From contig JANFOG010000001.1 in NCBI GenBank assembly GCA_024336345.1, forward strand, positions 4,092,001 through 4,156,000: a stretch of 64,000 nucleotides of DNA, read 5' to 3'. How positions within the stretch are numbered: the stretch's first letter is position 1; the number at the start of each line of letters is the position of its first letter. A program made the position numbers and the translations under genes. Source of the DNA: Mariannaea sp. PMI_226. Lineage: Eukaryota > Ascomycota > Sordariomycetes > Hypocreales > Nectriaceae. Positions 22,605 to 34,800 of the stretch are shown here, one piece after another. A model generated the notes under the pieces. The model worked only from the letters and a program-made list of their open reading frames with translations. It was not told the origin of the DNA and searched no databases.

Positions 22605-24067
22605 CTAGTAGTTGTCAACCTGCATATTTCCATCTGCCCCTCTCTCAGCAGCCCTCTTTTCCCACCTCTCGCTCATTTCATCTTCAAGATCACGATGCTC
22701 TCGTCCCTCGGCAGTTCCCGTCTTCCAGGCCAGGTATTCTCTCTCAATGGACATCCAGGTGTCGAAACCACTCCGAAGCTGATGTGCGCTTTCAAGGTCA
22801 TGAACCACAAGCTCATTGACCGCACACCTTAGCATGATGGAGTAGTGACTTCGGGTTATATATGTGTCGATATTGATGATGGGTTTCTCGCAAGGGTGAT
22901 CAGGCGGACACAGGTTCGACCGGCCAAATGCAGGGTGGCCGCAGTCATCGTCGGTCTGATGCCTGCACCCGCCATAGATGCATTCGCAGCCCTCTCCTCT
23001 GGCTCCAATATGAACGCAGTCCCGCAGCGTGCACCGTGCAATATGGGAGTAGCCGCATTCGCTGCAGCAAACCGTAGGCCAGCTTCCAGTCATCATGGTG
23101 GTAAGGATAGAGCCGATGGCCCAGAGTTCATGGCCGAGCCCGTAAATACGTTGGTTCTAGATATTACGTTAGCGAGGAACGGCGAAACACCTTGGACCAT
23201 GCCCATACTTACCATTGGGAAACTTGCCCATGCCGCGGTAAACTTGGTGGTGAGCAGACTTTGCAGAGGTTCGTGGCCGCGGAATATATCCAATGCCACA
23301 TCTCGCCGGGAATTATTAACACTAGATCCCTCGCTCGACTTTGGTAGAACATGACCAGTCACTGTCGCATGAGAAAAATTTCCCAACTTGCACTTGCCGT
23401 AGGTCTCGCCCCCGCGAGGCTGCTGGAAGAAGATGTTAGCTGGGTCAATATTCCGGTGCAAGATAGGCAACCAGTCCGTGTCTGGTGATTTCAGCCAGTT
23501 ACAGGCAGGATCAGTTCCTTTTTCAGGGCGCTGCTTGAGCCGAATTCCATCGTGCAAGTACACGACTGCTCGTATCAAGGACCTGAGGACATGCCAGCAG
23601 AGAGATTCAGGCAAGTAATATTCCGGACCTCTGGAAGGCTTGTGGCTGTTCAGAATGGTACTGAGGTTCCCACCATCGCAAAAGTCCCAGACAAGATATG
23701 TTTTTCTGTTTCCAGGCCGACTATCGTCTTCCATGATCTGAGAGAATGGCTGGATGTCAATACGGCCAACGAGACTGACGAGGTTGTCGTGATTGAGAAT
23801 CTGAGCGAGAGCACCCCCCTGATTTTCTCCATCAAGTAGTGTTGTCCAGTCGCCCTCGTTTGGCTCACCAGCACCACTATGTTCTGGATTTCCTGATTCA
23901 TTCAGACCGTGATACGTGTGAAAAGGACGGGCTAGATATGGCCTTTGATGGGGGTCCCCCTGGCGGACAGCAAGCCACACATCTTTTTCAATCTCCTTGA
24001 CAAGCTCAAACTTGGGAATGTCAAGGTTGGACTTCAGGAAGCTAGAAGGTGCACTGGATTCGGCCAT
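22605..24067 (-). CDS. Protein-kinase-like pseudokinase with Cys-rich C-lobe
   Basis: Two exons, 24067-23213 and 23156-22605 (GTAAGT...TCTAG intron, phase 0), give 468 aa. Kinase landmarks are present but inactive-looking. The hinge-like YLVWDFCDGGNLSTIL lies at 124-139 and helix HVLRSLIRAVVYLHDG at 159-174. The catalytic loop reads HRNIDPAN at 204-211, so the catalytic Asp is Asn and the usual Lys is Asp. The DFG motif reads GNF at 229-231. No glycine-rich loop or VAIK lysine is apparent. Subdomain IX, ELWAIGSILTTMMTG, follows the intron and proves the join. After it, residues 315-374 hold eleven cysteines, where a normal kinase has ordinary helices. The product is therefore probably a scaffold or regulator rather than an enzyme; partner unknown. 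Confidence 0.72.
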
Positions 24068-27000
24068 GGTGTCTTTAAGAACTCAAGTTGATGCTACCGC
24101 ATGTGAGTTGTTAACGAAGAAAGACAATCACTTGCGAGGAAAAAAAAAACCAAGTGGGAGGGAGGTCATATTGAGCAAGAGAGATCATATTACTTGTTGG
24201 TAGTCTTTGTTAGTATTGCCCTCCCGGCTGGCTTGGAGAACAAAGAACGCCATCATCTGTACCCACTGATGGCGTCGTTTAGATCGACACAAGCTCTTGT
24301 TTAGTTGAACGAGTTTTATTGAAGCAGTGGATAAGTTGTTGGTGTGAAAGAACACGCATCTATGCGTGGGCAACTTATCATATGTGTTGTGACTGAGCGC
24401 ATCTGATAAAGTGAAAAGTGGCTTTCAAGTCCTCGATGCTCAACAGCTAATTGAGTGAACAGACGTCATTATAAACCAGGATGCCCCTCCCAATGGAAAA
24501 AGGTGGACTGTTAGGATGGAAAGATAGGAGGGATTCCCTTGTTGAGGGCTTATGTTCATGCTTCCCGAACAATCCTGAATGTCATTTTTTGTTTCAAACA
24601 AAACATGAGGGCTCTTTGATTGGGTCCAAGAGTGCCTCGGACCCGTTTACAAATTCCGAATTATACTGTTGATTATTACGGGCTAAGAAAGCTATCTGCG
24701 ACTAGGTAGAATGAAAGACAAGTTATCTTTTCGATGGTTTAATTTGACCTCAAACACTGGCAGGAGTTTTCATCGACGAAATAGTACCAGTCAGGTGAAT
24801 GCTGACCATGGGAGCGTTAAAATTGGTCTCCAAGTTTGGGTCAAACAGCAAAATGGCTGCAAAGCTGTCACTCGCTGGAAGCCATTTACAAAAGTTCTCG
24901 AGACGCTTTGTATGCTTGTGTGCAAGCGTAGACTCGTGTGTTTGCAAAGATGATCGTCATTTTCATGAGGGCTCCTAGAGAAGACAACAAGGCTTGTTCC
25001 GCGGATTGGATTGACGCGGGGGAGGGGGAGGCAGCCGAGGATGGAATTTTAGCACGTTTCATCTTCCCATGAGAATGTGGGAATGTGAGGTGAGAAGACC
25101 ATCGGGCCGGACGAGGAACCGATGAGGGAGCTTCCTCCTGTGAGAGAGTGCAACCAGTCTGAAACGGGTCATGAAAGCTGAGACGCCAACTCCATGCTCG
25201 GTGTACTTCGTCCGAAAAAAAAAAAAGCCAATTCAAGTATTAGAGATCAGCATGGCGGCTAACAAGTAGCCATTGTTCTGGTTCATGCCAATGCCGCTCA
25301 ATTCATTCGTGAGTTCGCCGCCTGTTCGCAGCGAAGACGAACAGTGAGACCCAGAGTTTGTGGTGAAAAGCGAGCGCTTAACTATCATTCCCTGCCAAAG
25401 TACGGAGTATTCTGCACTGTACTTTATTTGGTGCGATCCACTTCCTCGCCAACCCCCAGATAGAATAGCCGGGATTGGATGAGATGGATTCCCAGGGGCG
25501 GTTGGGATCCCCGTTTGAGACTCGCATTTCCGTGAGGTGATCGGCAGGGGGGCCTTTTGAATGGCCAGCCACTGCACTGCGCGCTGTGTGTACCCTTTTT
25601 AGTTCTTCGGTACCGAGCCTTGCAGTGCGCGCGTACTGCACCGTTACGAACGAATCTAGAATTAGAGCCTCATATTTTCTTCTTGTGAGAATAGCATCGA
25701 GTGGGCCTTTTGTTTTTGAAAGACCTCCTAAGCGGCCCGTCGCTGAAGATGGTTGAGGGATGATGCAAAGCGATGATAGGATAATTAGCCCCTTTGTTCG
25801 ATACCTTAGTATTTGATCCAATCAACCCGTGGGGAACCTTTTCGGTTAGCTCGTGGCACACATTGCGGCGGTTGGTACCTGCGTAATCTGTCGAGGGCCG
25901 GTCTGCTGGGGCTCCGTCAACATTTCTTTCTGGTGCCACAACGGCACAACATGCCCCTTGTCAACCCCCTGGCACGAGACACCGACCAAGCAGAAAATAA
26001 CATGGGACGCATGCTTTCAAGCTTCCCACATGGGAGAACTACATAGTATTAGACGTTGTTCAGATTCTGGGTAAATTGATCGCGTAGCAAGTCACCCGAG
26101 TAGTTCATTACGTCCTACACAGTAGTTACTTTACACCATGGTGCATGGTCTGATAGATAGGTAAGGTACCTACAGGAGGTAGTCTACCTACCTGGCTCAG
26201 TATGGTACCTACGGTGCAGCAAAGTTAGTATAGACAAGGTAGTAGAGCAAACCGAATAGATTAATTAGAACACCATCAATGGCCAGGATGCGGGCCAACC
26301 TGGCGGGTGTCCAATCCATACTGAGTAAGTCATATCTATCAATCGGTGCAAGGCCCGTCTTCGAGGCCCGCGAGCTTCCCATCTCGTCTCGTCTCGCTTT
26401 CGTCTCTCTAATATGTCGCCCTCCCTCTCCCAATTCCCCATCACTTCACCCTCCCCATCTCCAAAGTAAATATTGTCATGGCCGCAACAATAGGCCTCCG
26501 TCTCTCTTGTCGCTCGCTTGTTCCGTTCCAATAGGCGCTCTTAGGCCGAACCGCCTCCTCTCTTGGTCTTTGTTCCAGGGCCGTATCGCTGTCTTTTGTT
26601 TCTCTTCCCGCTTCCCTCTTGGCGCCCTCTCCATCCGCTCCATCCTCAACGGGATAAGCTGCCATCTATCGTTCGCGCCTTTGCCTGGTCGCTCGCCTCT
26701 CCGCATTCTCGACCCCGTATCTGTATCTTCTGGCGCATCTGATACCAACGCCGCCTTGCCGCAGCAGCCTCCCTTGAACTCGAACTTCTGACATCAGCTT
26801 TCAGCCTCTCTCTTTACAGAAAAGTCATGTCCTCGTTCTTGCGATCCTGACGACCCACAAACGCGCACCGACCAACCAGATCCCCCAACTTGACTTGGCG
26901 GCTTGGTGGTGTAACACTTGCACATCCACTCACTACTACCCACACCCTCTCCCCATCCCGTCAGCTCGAGGCATCCTACCCTTTCCCTCCCCTCATTTTC

Positions 27001-27279
27001 TTTTTCTTTGTTCTTGTTTTCTTCTCTCTCCTTGATATCTTTTTCTGAACTTCGAATCAACTCGAAACGTCTGCTCTGGATAGCAGCACAGTCGACCCTT
27101 CGCAGGCGAGGAGCGACTTGTGATAACGGCAGGGCCGCTTTGCTCCGCCGTCTCGGACTTGTTACTTCGTTTTAGATACCCCCGATTGTTTTATTCACCA
27201 CCACGGCGAATCTTTCCTTTACAACAGGCCGTTTTCATTGAGTGTGCTATCGACTAGGCACTTTATCAACACAGCAAAG
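24068..27279. other. Divergent gene-poor region and long leader of the Kch1-like gene
   Basis: About 3.2 kb between the pseudokinase (minus) and the Kch1-like gene (plus). From about 26,380 the plus strand becomes strongly pyrimidine rich with TCTCGTCTCG and TTTCTTTTTCTTTG-type runs up to about 27,060, typical of a fungal promoter and long 5' leader. Open frames within this CT-rich DNA lack domains and are not annotated. Confidence 0.5.
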
Positions 27280-29274
27280 ATGGGTTGTCTTAGTCACCGG
27301 CGCAAGCAGACCGAGAACTTCCCGGACCAGAAATGGGATTACATCCACCTCAACGATTTCAAGTCCAAGGGTTGCGGTGCCATTTTCGCATACATTTACC
27401 TCTGGCTTATGCTATTTATTTCCATCGCCGTCTACGCCGTCGATAGTTTCACCGCAGTCAATTTGCTTGCCTTCAACCGTTGGTCTTCTGGCATCGACCC
27501 AGCTATCGACATCAATATTAGTAAATGGATTTTCTCCTCATGCATCATTCTATCCTTTGTCAATCTGGCATATGAAGGATGGCGTGCTATCCGGGTAATG
27601 AAGCGCGGGAATGTGGCTGAGAGCTATTTGGACAGCCTGGCAGTTCGTTGGGAATCAATCCGGATCTTTGGAAACGGACAGGGCTTCAGGAGGTTCTTGG
27701 TCTTCGCCGAACTCACCAAAAGTAAGAAGGGGGCAGAGTATATTGCTCTTTTCACCTACTTCAGCTTCAAATGTGAGTACCACTGTTCTGGATTCTGTCA
27801 ACTGTGGCAGCTAACCCACATTCTTACAGCTTGGATCCGTGTAATCATCTGCTCTGGCCCCCGTCAGGTCGTCAACGCATTCACCATCAAGGCTGTTTAT
27901 GAGTCTAAGCTTGCCGCCAACTCAAAAACCGTCGAGGGCTCCATCACCGGATTCTTTGAAAAGATCAAGGCTCTTGCCGAAGAGGATTATCGCCAGGCCC
28001 TTACGCTGTCTGGCATGTGTTTCACGCTCCTTGTCTGGGTATTTTCTGCACTCTTCCTTATCGCAGCTGTTCTTTTTTGGGTTTTCTTCCTCTGGCATTG
28101 GATTCCCAGCTCAGATGGCGGACTCTCTGGTTACTGCGAACGTAAGGTCACCCAGACCTTGATGAAGATTGTGACCAAGACAGTCAACAAGGCGCTTGCC
28201 AAGCAGGAAGCTGGCCGTCTTCGAGCCGAGTTCAAGGACGCGAGAAAAAATGGCGAGAAGCCACTTATGAACCGAGTCGCCACGTTGCCAACGTTGCCAA
28301 ACGTTGCGCCCATCGGCAACGACAAATTGCCAACTATGCCAACGCCAATTCGAACCGAAACCATGACCACGCTCCCCGCCTATTCGTCTCAGCCAGGAAC
28401 TCCAGGTGCTATGGAGATGAATAACATGGAGAAGAGGCGACCTCCCCCGTCCAGATCAGCCACCGGAATGACCAATGCGACCTATTCTTCTCGTACACCT
28501 TTGGTCTCAAATGCTTCAGAAATGGGCTATGGCAGGCCCCCTTCACCTCAGCCCCATTTACCTGACCTGGACTTTGGCGACTATCGCCAATCACCAACAA
28601 CAATGGCAAATACACCTGTCAATTACCCCCAGCAACCTCCCCGTCCTATGCTGTCCAACCTGGGCCAAAATCGCTTTACAGAGACTCCTGCGCCCATGCA
28701 TAGTGAGACGATGCCATACGGTCCACCGTCGCGAGCTCCAACAGCGCGAACAATGGATGAATTCTCTCAACCAACTGGATCTTTCAACTCTCTGCCACCA
28801 CGGGCTCCAACTGGTCGACCGGTGGACGGCTTTTCTTTGCCCAATGAACCATCTAGATCCACACCAACTCCCACTGCGCCCGTTAAAGCATATCAAACTT
28901 ATAACCCAGATGATCGTGTAGGCCAGACCCAGTCAGACAACTCTTATTGGGACGAGCAGCCAAGGCATATGAATCCGCCTTTGCGAAGTGTCACTGGGCC
29001 TATTCAACCGCGAGGCCCTCAACACCCACCTCAGCGAAACATGACAGCTCCTGTGCCTACTCTTCCGTCTGTTGGAGATTATGGCGAGAGGAGTTCAACG
29101 CCATCTTCGGCCAATTTTCCAGTTTCTCGACCTGCCCCTCCCTCGGCCATGGGCATGAGGGCGTCTCCTGCACCCCGTCTTGGACCATCACCTGGCACTG
29201 ACGGCCAATCCTATGGATACAGCTCTTATGGATATGACACCGAATCTCAGAGAGGGCGCGATAATTGGAATTAA
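27280..29274 (+). CDS. Kch1-family potassium transporter
   Basis: Homologue of yeast Kch1/Kch2 (Prm6), plasma-membrane proteins giving low-affinity K+ influx and promoting calcium entry during pheromone response. Exons 27280-27772 and 27830-29274 give 645 aa. The membrane part has CGAIFAYIYLWLMLFISIAV (about 31-55), a second segment SKWIFSSCIILSFVNLAYEG, and a C-terminal pair from GMCFTLLVWVFSALFLIAAV onward. Family motifs include WDYIHLNDFKSKGC, AYEGWRAIRVMKRGNVAESY and SWIRVIICSGPRQVVNAFT restored by splicing. The last 300 residues are Pro/Ser/Thr rich and disordered, longer than in yeast. The 57-nt intron is in frame and stop-free, so an unspliced message would still be translated. The start follows the family-like MGCLSHRRKQTENFPDQKWD; an ATG 14 codons upstream also exists. 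Confidence 0.87.
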   Translation: MGCLSHRRKQTENFPDQKWDYIHLNDFKSKGCGAIFAYIYLWLMLFISIAVYAVDSFTAVNLLAFNRWSSGIDPAIDINISKWIFSSCIILSFVNLAYEGWRAIRVMKRGNVAESYLDSLAVRWESIRIFGNGQGFRRFLVFAELTKSKKGAEYIALFTYFSFKCEYHCSGFCQLWQLTHILTAWIRVIICSGPRQVVNAFTIKAVYESKLAANSKTVEGSITGFFEKIKALAEEDYRQALTLSGMCFTLLVWVFSALFLIAAVLFWVFFLWHWIPSSDGGLSGYCERKVTQTLMKIVTKTVNKALAKQEAGRLRAEFKDARKNGEKPLMNRVATLPTLPNVAPIGNDKLPTMPTPIRTETMTTLPAYSSQPGTPGAMEMNNMEKRRPPPSRSATGMTNATYSSRTPLVSNASEMGYGRPPSPQPHLPDLDFGDYRQSPTTMANTPVNYPQQPPRPMLSNLGQNRFTETPAPMHSETMPYGPPSRAPTARTMDEFSQPTGSFNSLPPRAPTGRPVDGFSLPNEPSRSTPTPTAPVKAYQTYNPDDRVGQTQSDNSYWDEQPRHMNPPLRSVTGPIQPRGPQHPPQRNMTAPVPTLPSVGDYGERSSTPSSANFPVSRPAPPSAMGMRASPAPRLGPSPGTDGQSYGYSSYGYDTESQRGRDNWN

Positions 29275-30006
29275 GAGAATAGAGATTTTTTTTTAGGTAC
29301 TTCTGGGTCGATGTTAGAGGAGGATTTTTTGTATGATTTTCACGATCCAGTATACGGAGTTGGGTTGAGAGGTTCTGACCCGGATTTAATGTCTGATATA
29401 ACCAATCTGATTCTACATTCTAGACGGTGTAAAAGATTTGATTTGATTGGGGTACTATAGTTAGCCAAGTATCGCTCAAGCACCTGGGTGAGATAAAATA
29501 CTACTACTGCTACTACTACTAAGCTAGCTATGTAAGACAATGTTGCCATTTCTGGTTCGCTTGCGTTTCGCTCTTCGACGTCCCTGATTGATTGATTGCA
29601 TCGTCTGCGGCGTGCGGCATGCGGGCGTCTCGGCGATGGAGCTGGTGTCGGCCTGCACTTTAGCGTTGCATGCCGCGAGCGGCCAAAAGGTAAAGTCGGC
29701 CACGCCCTTTGGTTAATGTTGATTTGTCAACACTATACCACGGATGACATACCTGGATGAAACCATGTCACCCATCGTCATAATGGTCGAATGGCTTCCA
29801 TCAGGACCAGAAGAGAATTCTCTTTAATCAATTAGTTTCCCGGGGTTATGAAGCTGGGCCATTTCACCTTTGTTTGGACACAGCTCTATGTGAATCTGTC
29901 CCTGTTCTTCACATCATCCGTCGTCTTTTGTCAGTTTTTGTCGCCTATATCGTACGAACCTATATTTTCCGGTGGCTTTCCACTGAATATTCTTGCCCAA
30001 GCCAAA
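29275..30006. other. Intergenic with TAC trinucleotide repeat
   Basis: 3' flank of the Kch1-like gene and promoter of the flavin oxidoreductase. A short TAC/TGC trinucleotide run lies at about 29,499-29,521. An in-frame ATG at 29848 could extend the next protein by 53 mostly hydrophobic residues. Confidence 0.5.
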
Positions 30007-31847
30007 ATGCCTGGCCTCGTATCGGAATTTCACGAGGGGGAGCGTGCGATGCACCGCCTCCTCAAGATTCCCATCAGGGAAAATCCTACTTCGCCAGGCC
30101 TTCCCATGCGCTACGGGATGCGCGTTAACTACTCCTCACTTGTCGCCCTCGGCACTCTCGACAATGAGGGCCGTCCATGGACCACCGTCTGGGGTGGAGA
30201 GCGCGGATTTGCGAGACCAGTGGCCGAAAATGTTCTTGCCTTCAACAGCAGTGTTGACACCGCACATGACCCTGTTTTCAAGGCCCTGTGGGACGATGCG
30301 GATCCGCAAGATGATGCCGTCATAAGACCCGACGGCGGTCAAGGAAAGCTTATGTCGGGGTTGTCGATCGATCTAGAGACGAGGGATCGAGTAAAGCTGG
30401 GGGGCAAGATGATTGCCGGTGCGGCCGTGAATGGTGGAAAGGACGTCCAGATGGCTATGCTGGTGACAGAGAGCTTGGGGAACTGCCCCAAGTACCTCAA
30501 CATGAAAGACATTGTGCTGAATGAAATGAAGCCCAAGCTTGTTTCAGACAGCTTGCTTCTGTCACCAGAAGCTCTTCAACTCATTGAGAAGGCTGACATG
30601 TTCTTCCTCTCAACTACAAATGGAGAGACCATGGATACAAACCACCGTGGAGGGAGTCCAGGTCTTTTGAGGGTTGCCAAGAACACAGCCGAGGGCTTGG
30701 AGTTGATATATCCAGAATGTGAGTATACCCTGATTTCCACGTTATCAAACATCATATCATAGCTAACACGACACAAGTTTCTGGAAACAGACTCTATCAG
30801 AGCCTGGGCAACTTGAGGTTGAACCCTCTGATTGGTATTGCGATACCTGATTTCGATACCTCCGATGTTATCTATCTTACAGGCACTGCATCCATACTCA
30901 TGGGCAAAGAAGCATCTTCACTCTTGGCGCGAAGCCAGCTCGCGGTAAAAATCAGCGTTACAGAAGCTCGATTCGTAAAATCTGGGCTTCCCTTCCGTGG
31001 TGAGACTGGCGAGCGCTCCCCTTATAACCCACCAACTCGGCATCTCCTTTCAGAGCGAGATGCTCATATTGCTGCGTCTAGCACTTCGAAGCCAGACATC
31101 TCCGCGACGCTCGTAAAACGCCAGATTTTGACATCAACTATCAATCGCTTCACGTTCCGGCTATCTTCACGGGATAAGATCCCGGCATGGCAAGCTGGCC
31201 AATACATCACATTCGACTTTGAACCCGAACTGGGGGCTGGGTATTCACACATGAGAGACGAGGATCCGCAGAGCCTGAACGACGACCTCGTAAGGACCTT
31301 TACAATCTCAAGCCCTCCTGGAGGCAACGAAATACATATCACTGCTAGGAAACATGGGCCGGCGACGAACTTCTTGTGGAAACACAATCTTCGTGTACCC
31401 CTCGACATCCCCGTGCTCGGCTTTGGTGGCGAAGCGGCCTTCCGCATCCCCCTCGAGACTACGGGACCGCAGCCTATCTTTATAGCCGCAGGTGTAGGCA
31501 TCACACCGATGCTCGCGCAAGCCCCGCAACTTCTAGCTGCAGGTGTCCCGTTCAAGCTGTTCTGGACGATTCAAGCAAAGGACCTCGCCCTTGTCGTGGA
31601 TACATTCGCCAAGATCCCCGGTTTGGCAGCCGTCACGACCCTATTTATCACAGGAACACCCCCGAAGCAGGAGGAGATTGATGCCTTGGCGACGGAGGTG
31701 AAGACACGGAGAATTACCTCAAGTGATTTAGACGAGGTGAAAGGCAAAGGGGCCAAGTTCTATTTCTGCACGAGTCCGAAGTTGCTGTCCGCCCTTGGGG
31801 AGTGGTTAGAGGGCGAAGACGTTGTTTGGGAAGATTTTGGATATTAA
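30007..31847 (+). CDS. PNPOx-like flavin protein fused to ferredoxin-reductase module
   Basis: Two exons, 30007-30718 and 30778-31847 (GTGAGT...ACAAG), give 593 aa. The N-terminal third (about 15-235) resembles pyridoxamine-phosphate-oxidase-like FMN split barrels: RYGMRVNYSSLVALGTLDNE, RPWTTVWGGERGF and DMFFLSTTNG, with the splice completing EFSGNRLYQSLGNLRLNPLIG. A second part (about 340-593) is a ferredoxin-NADP+ reductase module. FAD contacts are suggested by RTFTISSPP (RxYSxSS-like), the NAD(P) site by FIAAGVGITPMLAQ, and the last residues by KFYFCTSPKLL and the aromatic end WEDFGY. The bacterial relatives I know often add a C-terminal 2Fe-2S ferredoxin domain; none is visible here. It is probably an NAD(P)H-dependent flavin oxidoreductase, substrate unknown. 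Confidence 0.8.
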
Positions 31848-34800
31848 TGAAAAGGGCGGGTAAAATAAATTGTTAATCCTACGTAAAAGTAATCGAATCT
31901 TCATGATGAACTTTGTGTTGCGGTCTCTTTCTTGTATCTACTTTGTCGATAAACGTGAGGTAACGGTGTGAGAAGCCTCGTGAGACGTTTGGTGTGTCCC
32001 TGGATAAAGACACTAGAGTTCTGGTTGCCAACATCAGCTGTCTCAGGCGCATTCCTTTTTGAATTTATTGATTATTCTCTCACTCTTTCCTCCATCCGGT
32101 TGGATGGAAGTCATCTTCTCACGTAATTACGGCCTAATGGATGGCAGGGGACGAACGGGGGAGGGGGATAAGTATCGGGCTCTTTATTTAACACTCACCG
32201 ACCAAACTAATGTAACAACGTGGTCTGGTACAGATGTGAAATGGCGCGTCCGAGCAGTGCGGGGAAGTGTACACGTAAAAGGAAGTTGTCAGGGAATAAA
32301 ACAAAGTGGTTAGTTGGATGTGGGATGGGGGACCTGGGACGACAGGTAGAAAGATATCTACATACGCTCATTATGCTGAATCATTCCGAGCCGGGGTTTG
32401 GGGACGAGAATACAGAGCATCTGGTAGTGCGCGCATGTCTTCCTATGTAGCGAGTTGTCCTATCTCTGCGAAGACCAAGATGTCATGCGCTCGGTTTTCC
32501 CGTTACTTCATGAACCATGATCCTTGAAGCCGGAAATCTGAGACTACTAAGCTCGTAACAACCTTGTTCGGCGAAACCACTGTTTTGATTCTGGAATTGT
32601 TTTACAATCAAAGTCTTATGAATTGTATTGATATTCAATATGCATAAACCGTAGTCTTGGGCAAGTGAAACCTTTCAATTCCATGAATGTTCTTGGCTAT
32701 GTTGGTATAGCTTGTTGGTATTGGCATGACAAGCCATATCTCCTAATTTGACCAAGAATAACCTTTGGAGAATCAATTGAAGCCATGAAACTTCACATGC
32801 ATTACTAAATAACCTCTAGTTAAGCAATATAAGGAAGGCAATAAGATGTATAAGAACTCTGGCTATCTCTCAGTGAGCTACTTGGTTCAATACATCGAAG
32901 AGGCTTCTATGGAGTTACTATGCCAATCCGTATCGCTGTGTGTCTTTTTGTTTGCCTAGACTAAGGCACCTTGTTGTCGAGTCCTCTAGAAGTCGGTTCT
33001 ACAGAAACCTAGAACATGCGTTGAGCTGATGGAGATCGGGCCATTCCGTCTCTTGGAAAGCTTGAGGCGTTGTGTTCGCCAGGTGGTGCCAACCTCAGAA
33101 TAGTGATATGATGGTCTTGTAGTCTTGTTGATAGAACTCCTGTGGTTATGTTATACACGTATAGTACGCACACGGCCTTCTTTTCTCTCAATCGGCACCA
33201 AGATATTGATACATCTGTCAGGTAAATGTGTCTCCTTCGGGTGCACTTCCAGTACATTCAAGTTACCAGAGGCCCCCTGATTACTTTACGATGCAGCAAA
33301 TCAGAATAATCAATTTATTTGTATTATATTATCTATGTGTATTTTTTTACAAATATCCTAATGCAGAAATCCTTTCATGATGATGACTAGTTATCTCTCA
33401 TACAAACTGATATCCAGGAAGCACGCCTCCGGTCTAGAACCAGGATTATGTGCTTTGACGGGCCGCATTCAGATATCAAGTTTCACAGTCTCATTTTAAA
33501 AGATAGTCACGATGAAAATTGTCAAAGGCCGAGTGAAGTGGACAGGAGATTACTGAGCCAACTCTTTTCCCTTATTCTAATGAGGACCACTTATGGGGGG
33601 AGAGGCAACTTCGTGGCGACCGTCGGTCGAACTTATAGTAGTTTGGCGAGGCAAGAAGTTTTCACTTGAGGTCATTCACTTACCCTTCCTCAATGGTACT
33701 AGAAAGCAGCTCTTATCCCCTATTTCTTTTTGATCTATTCTCATTATTCGCAGATATAGCACCACTTGGCCATGACGCTCAGCTGAACGGCAAAAAGCGA
33801 CTATGTCCTTAACGAGTCTTAACTTAGAGTATTCAGTTCTCCACAAATCCACACCCCCTGATTTCTTTTAGAAGCCAAGATGAGCCCAACTTTTTGCAAA
33901 ACTCCGTTGTCGGCGTGGCCCAACGATGGTGCGCGCAACGTACCCTACCTGAGCTGACCGAACTTGTGGAGCCGGGGTGGATAGGAGTTCGCTGCCGAGG
34001 TGAGCACCAGACCGGGCGGTAGCCATTCACGGTTGAAGTGGTGGTCAAAGAGACTAGAGGTAAGAGGTTCATGCCACGAATACCTAACATCCAGGCGTTA
34101 TTGATCGAGAGAAAAGGATCTGTTTTATCATTCTGGCAGCCTTGATTGTGTTCGTGCTTATATTGGACCTGACAGCCAGAACTTGAGTTGAATACCATGG
34201 CTTCTTAGCCTTTGTAAGTGCACTCCGTTTATGGGCTTTGTTCTTAGGTTCAGTTTCCCATACGAAAGTATTCAGTTGTGATTTCAAAGATAGAAACCCT
34301 TAGGCCAAGCATTTTAGGCTGCCGAAGGAAGTATGAGACCCAAACCGGTTTTCTCGCTCACTCTCACAATGTTTTGCCTACAGTTCATGTTTCCATACTC
34401 ACTAAACCCGAGTAGCCGCGAGCGCTGCGAGGCTCCACACACTGGAGGTGCGACATCAAGTGAGAAAGACACTGTAACTATCACGCATTGAGTACATTAA
34501 GCGACAATGATTGTGTTGAGTTAACTCGCCGTCAGGAAATCGGAGCACCAGTCCTGAAATGCTGTTGAGCCGTTGCACTCGCATTTAACACTGGCTTGGA
34601 AGTAATTATGTTTGGCGCCTCCTTATTCCAAACCCGTCGTAGCAAAGGCGTCTGCAAGAAGCATGATAGCTATGCAGCATTCCATGCGGTGCCTCATAGC
34701 AAATGTAACAACAGAAGCCAGAGACATAATAGCTGAGGAATTAAGCTGGTCTCATCTGCTGCATACATTATGCATTCCCTGTCATGCTGCGTTGCCAATA

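Noticed and set aside
25378..25821. 147-codon minus-strand open frame
   Set aside because: Overlaps other frames on both strands, and has no domain or conserved-looking segment.
26279..26791. 170-codon open frame upstream of the Kch1-like gene
   Set aside because: It sits in CT-rich leader DNA and its Ser/Pro/Arg composition follows from that bias; no domain is recognisable.
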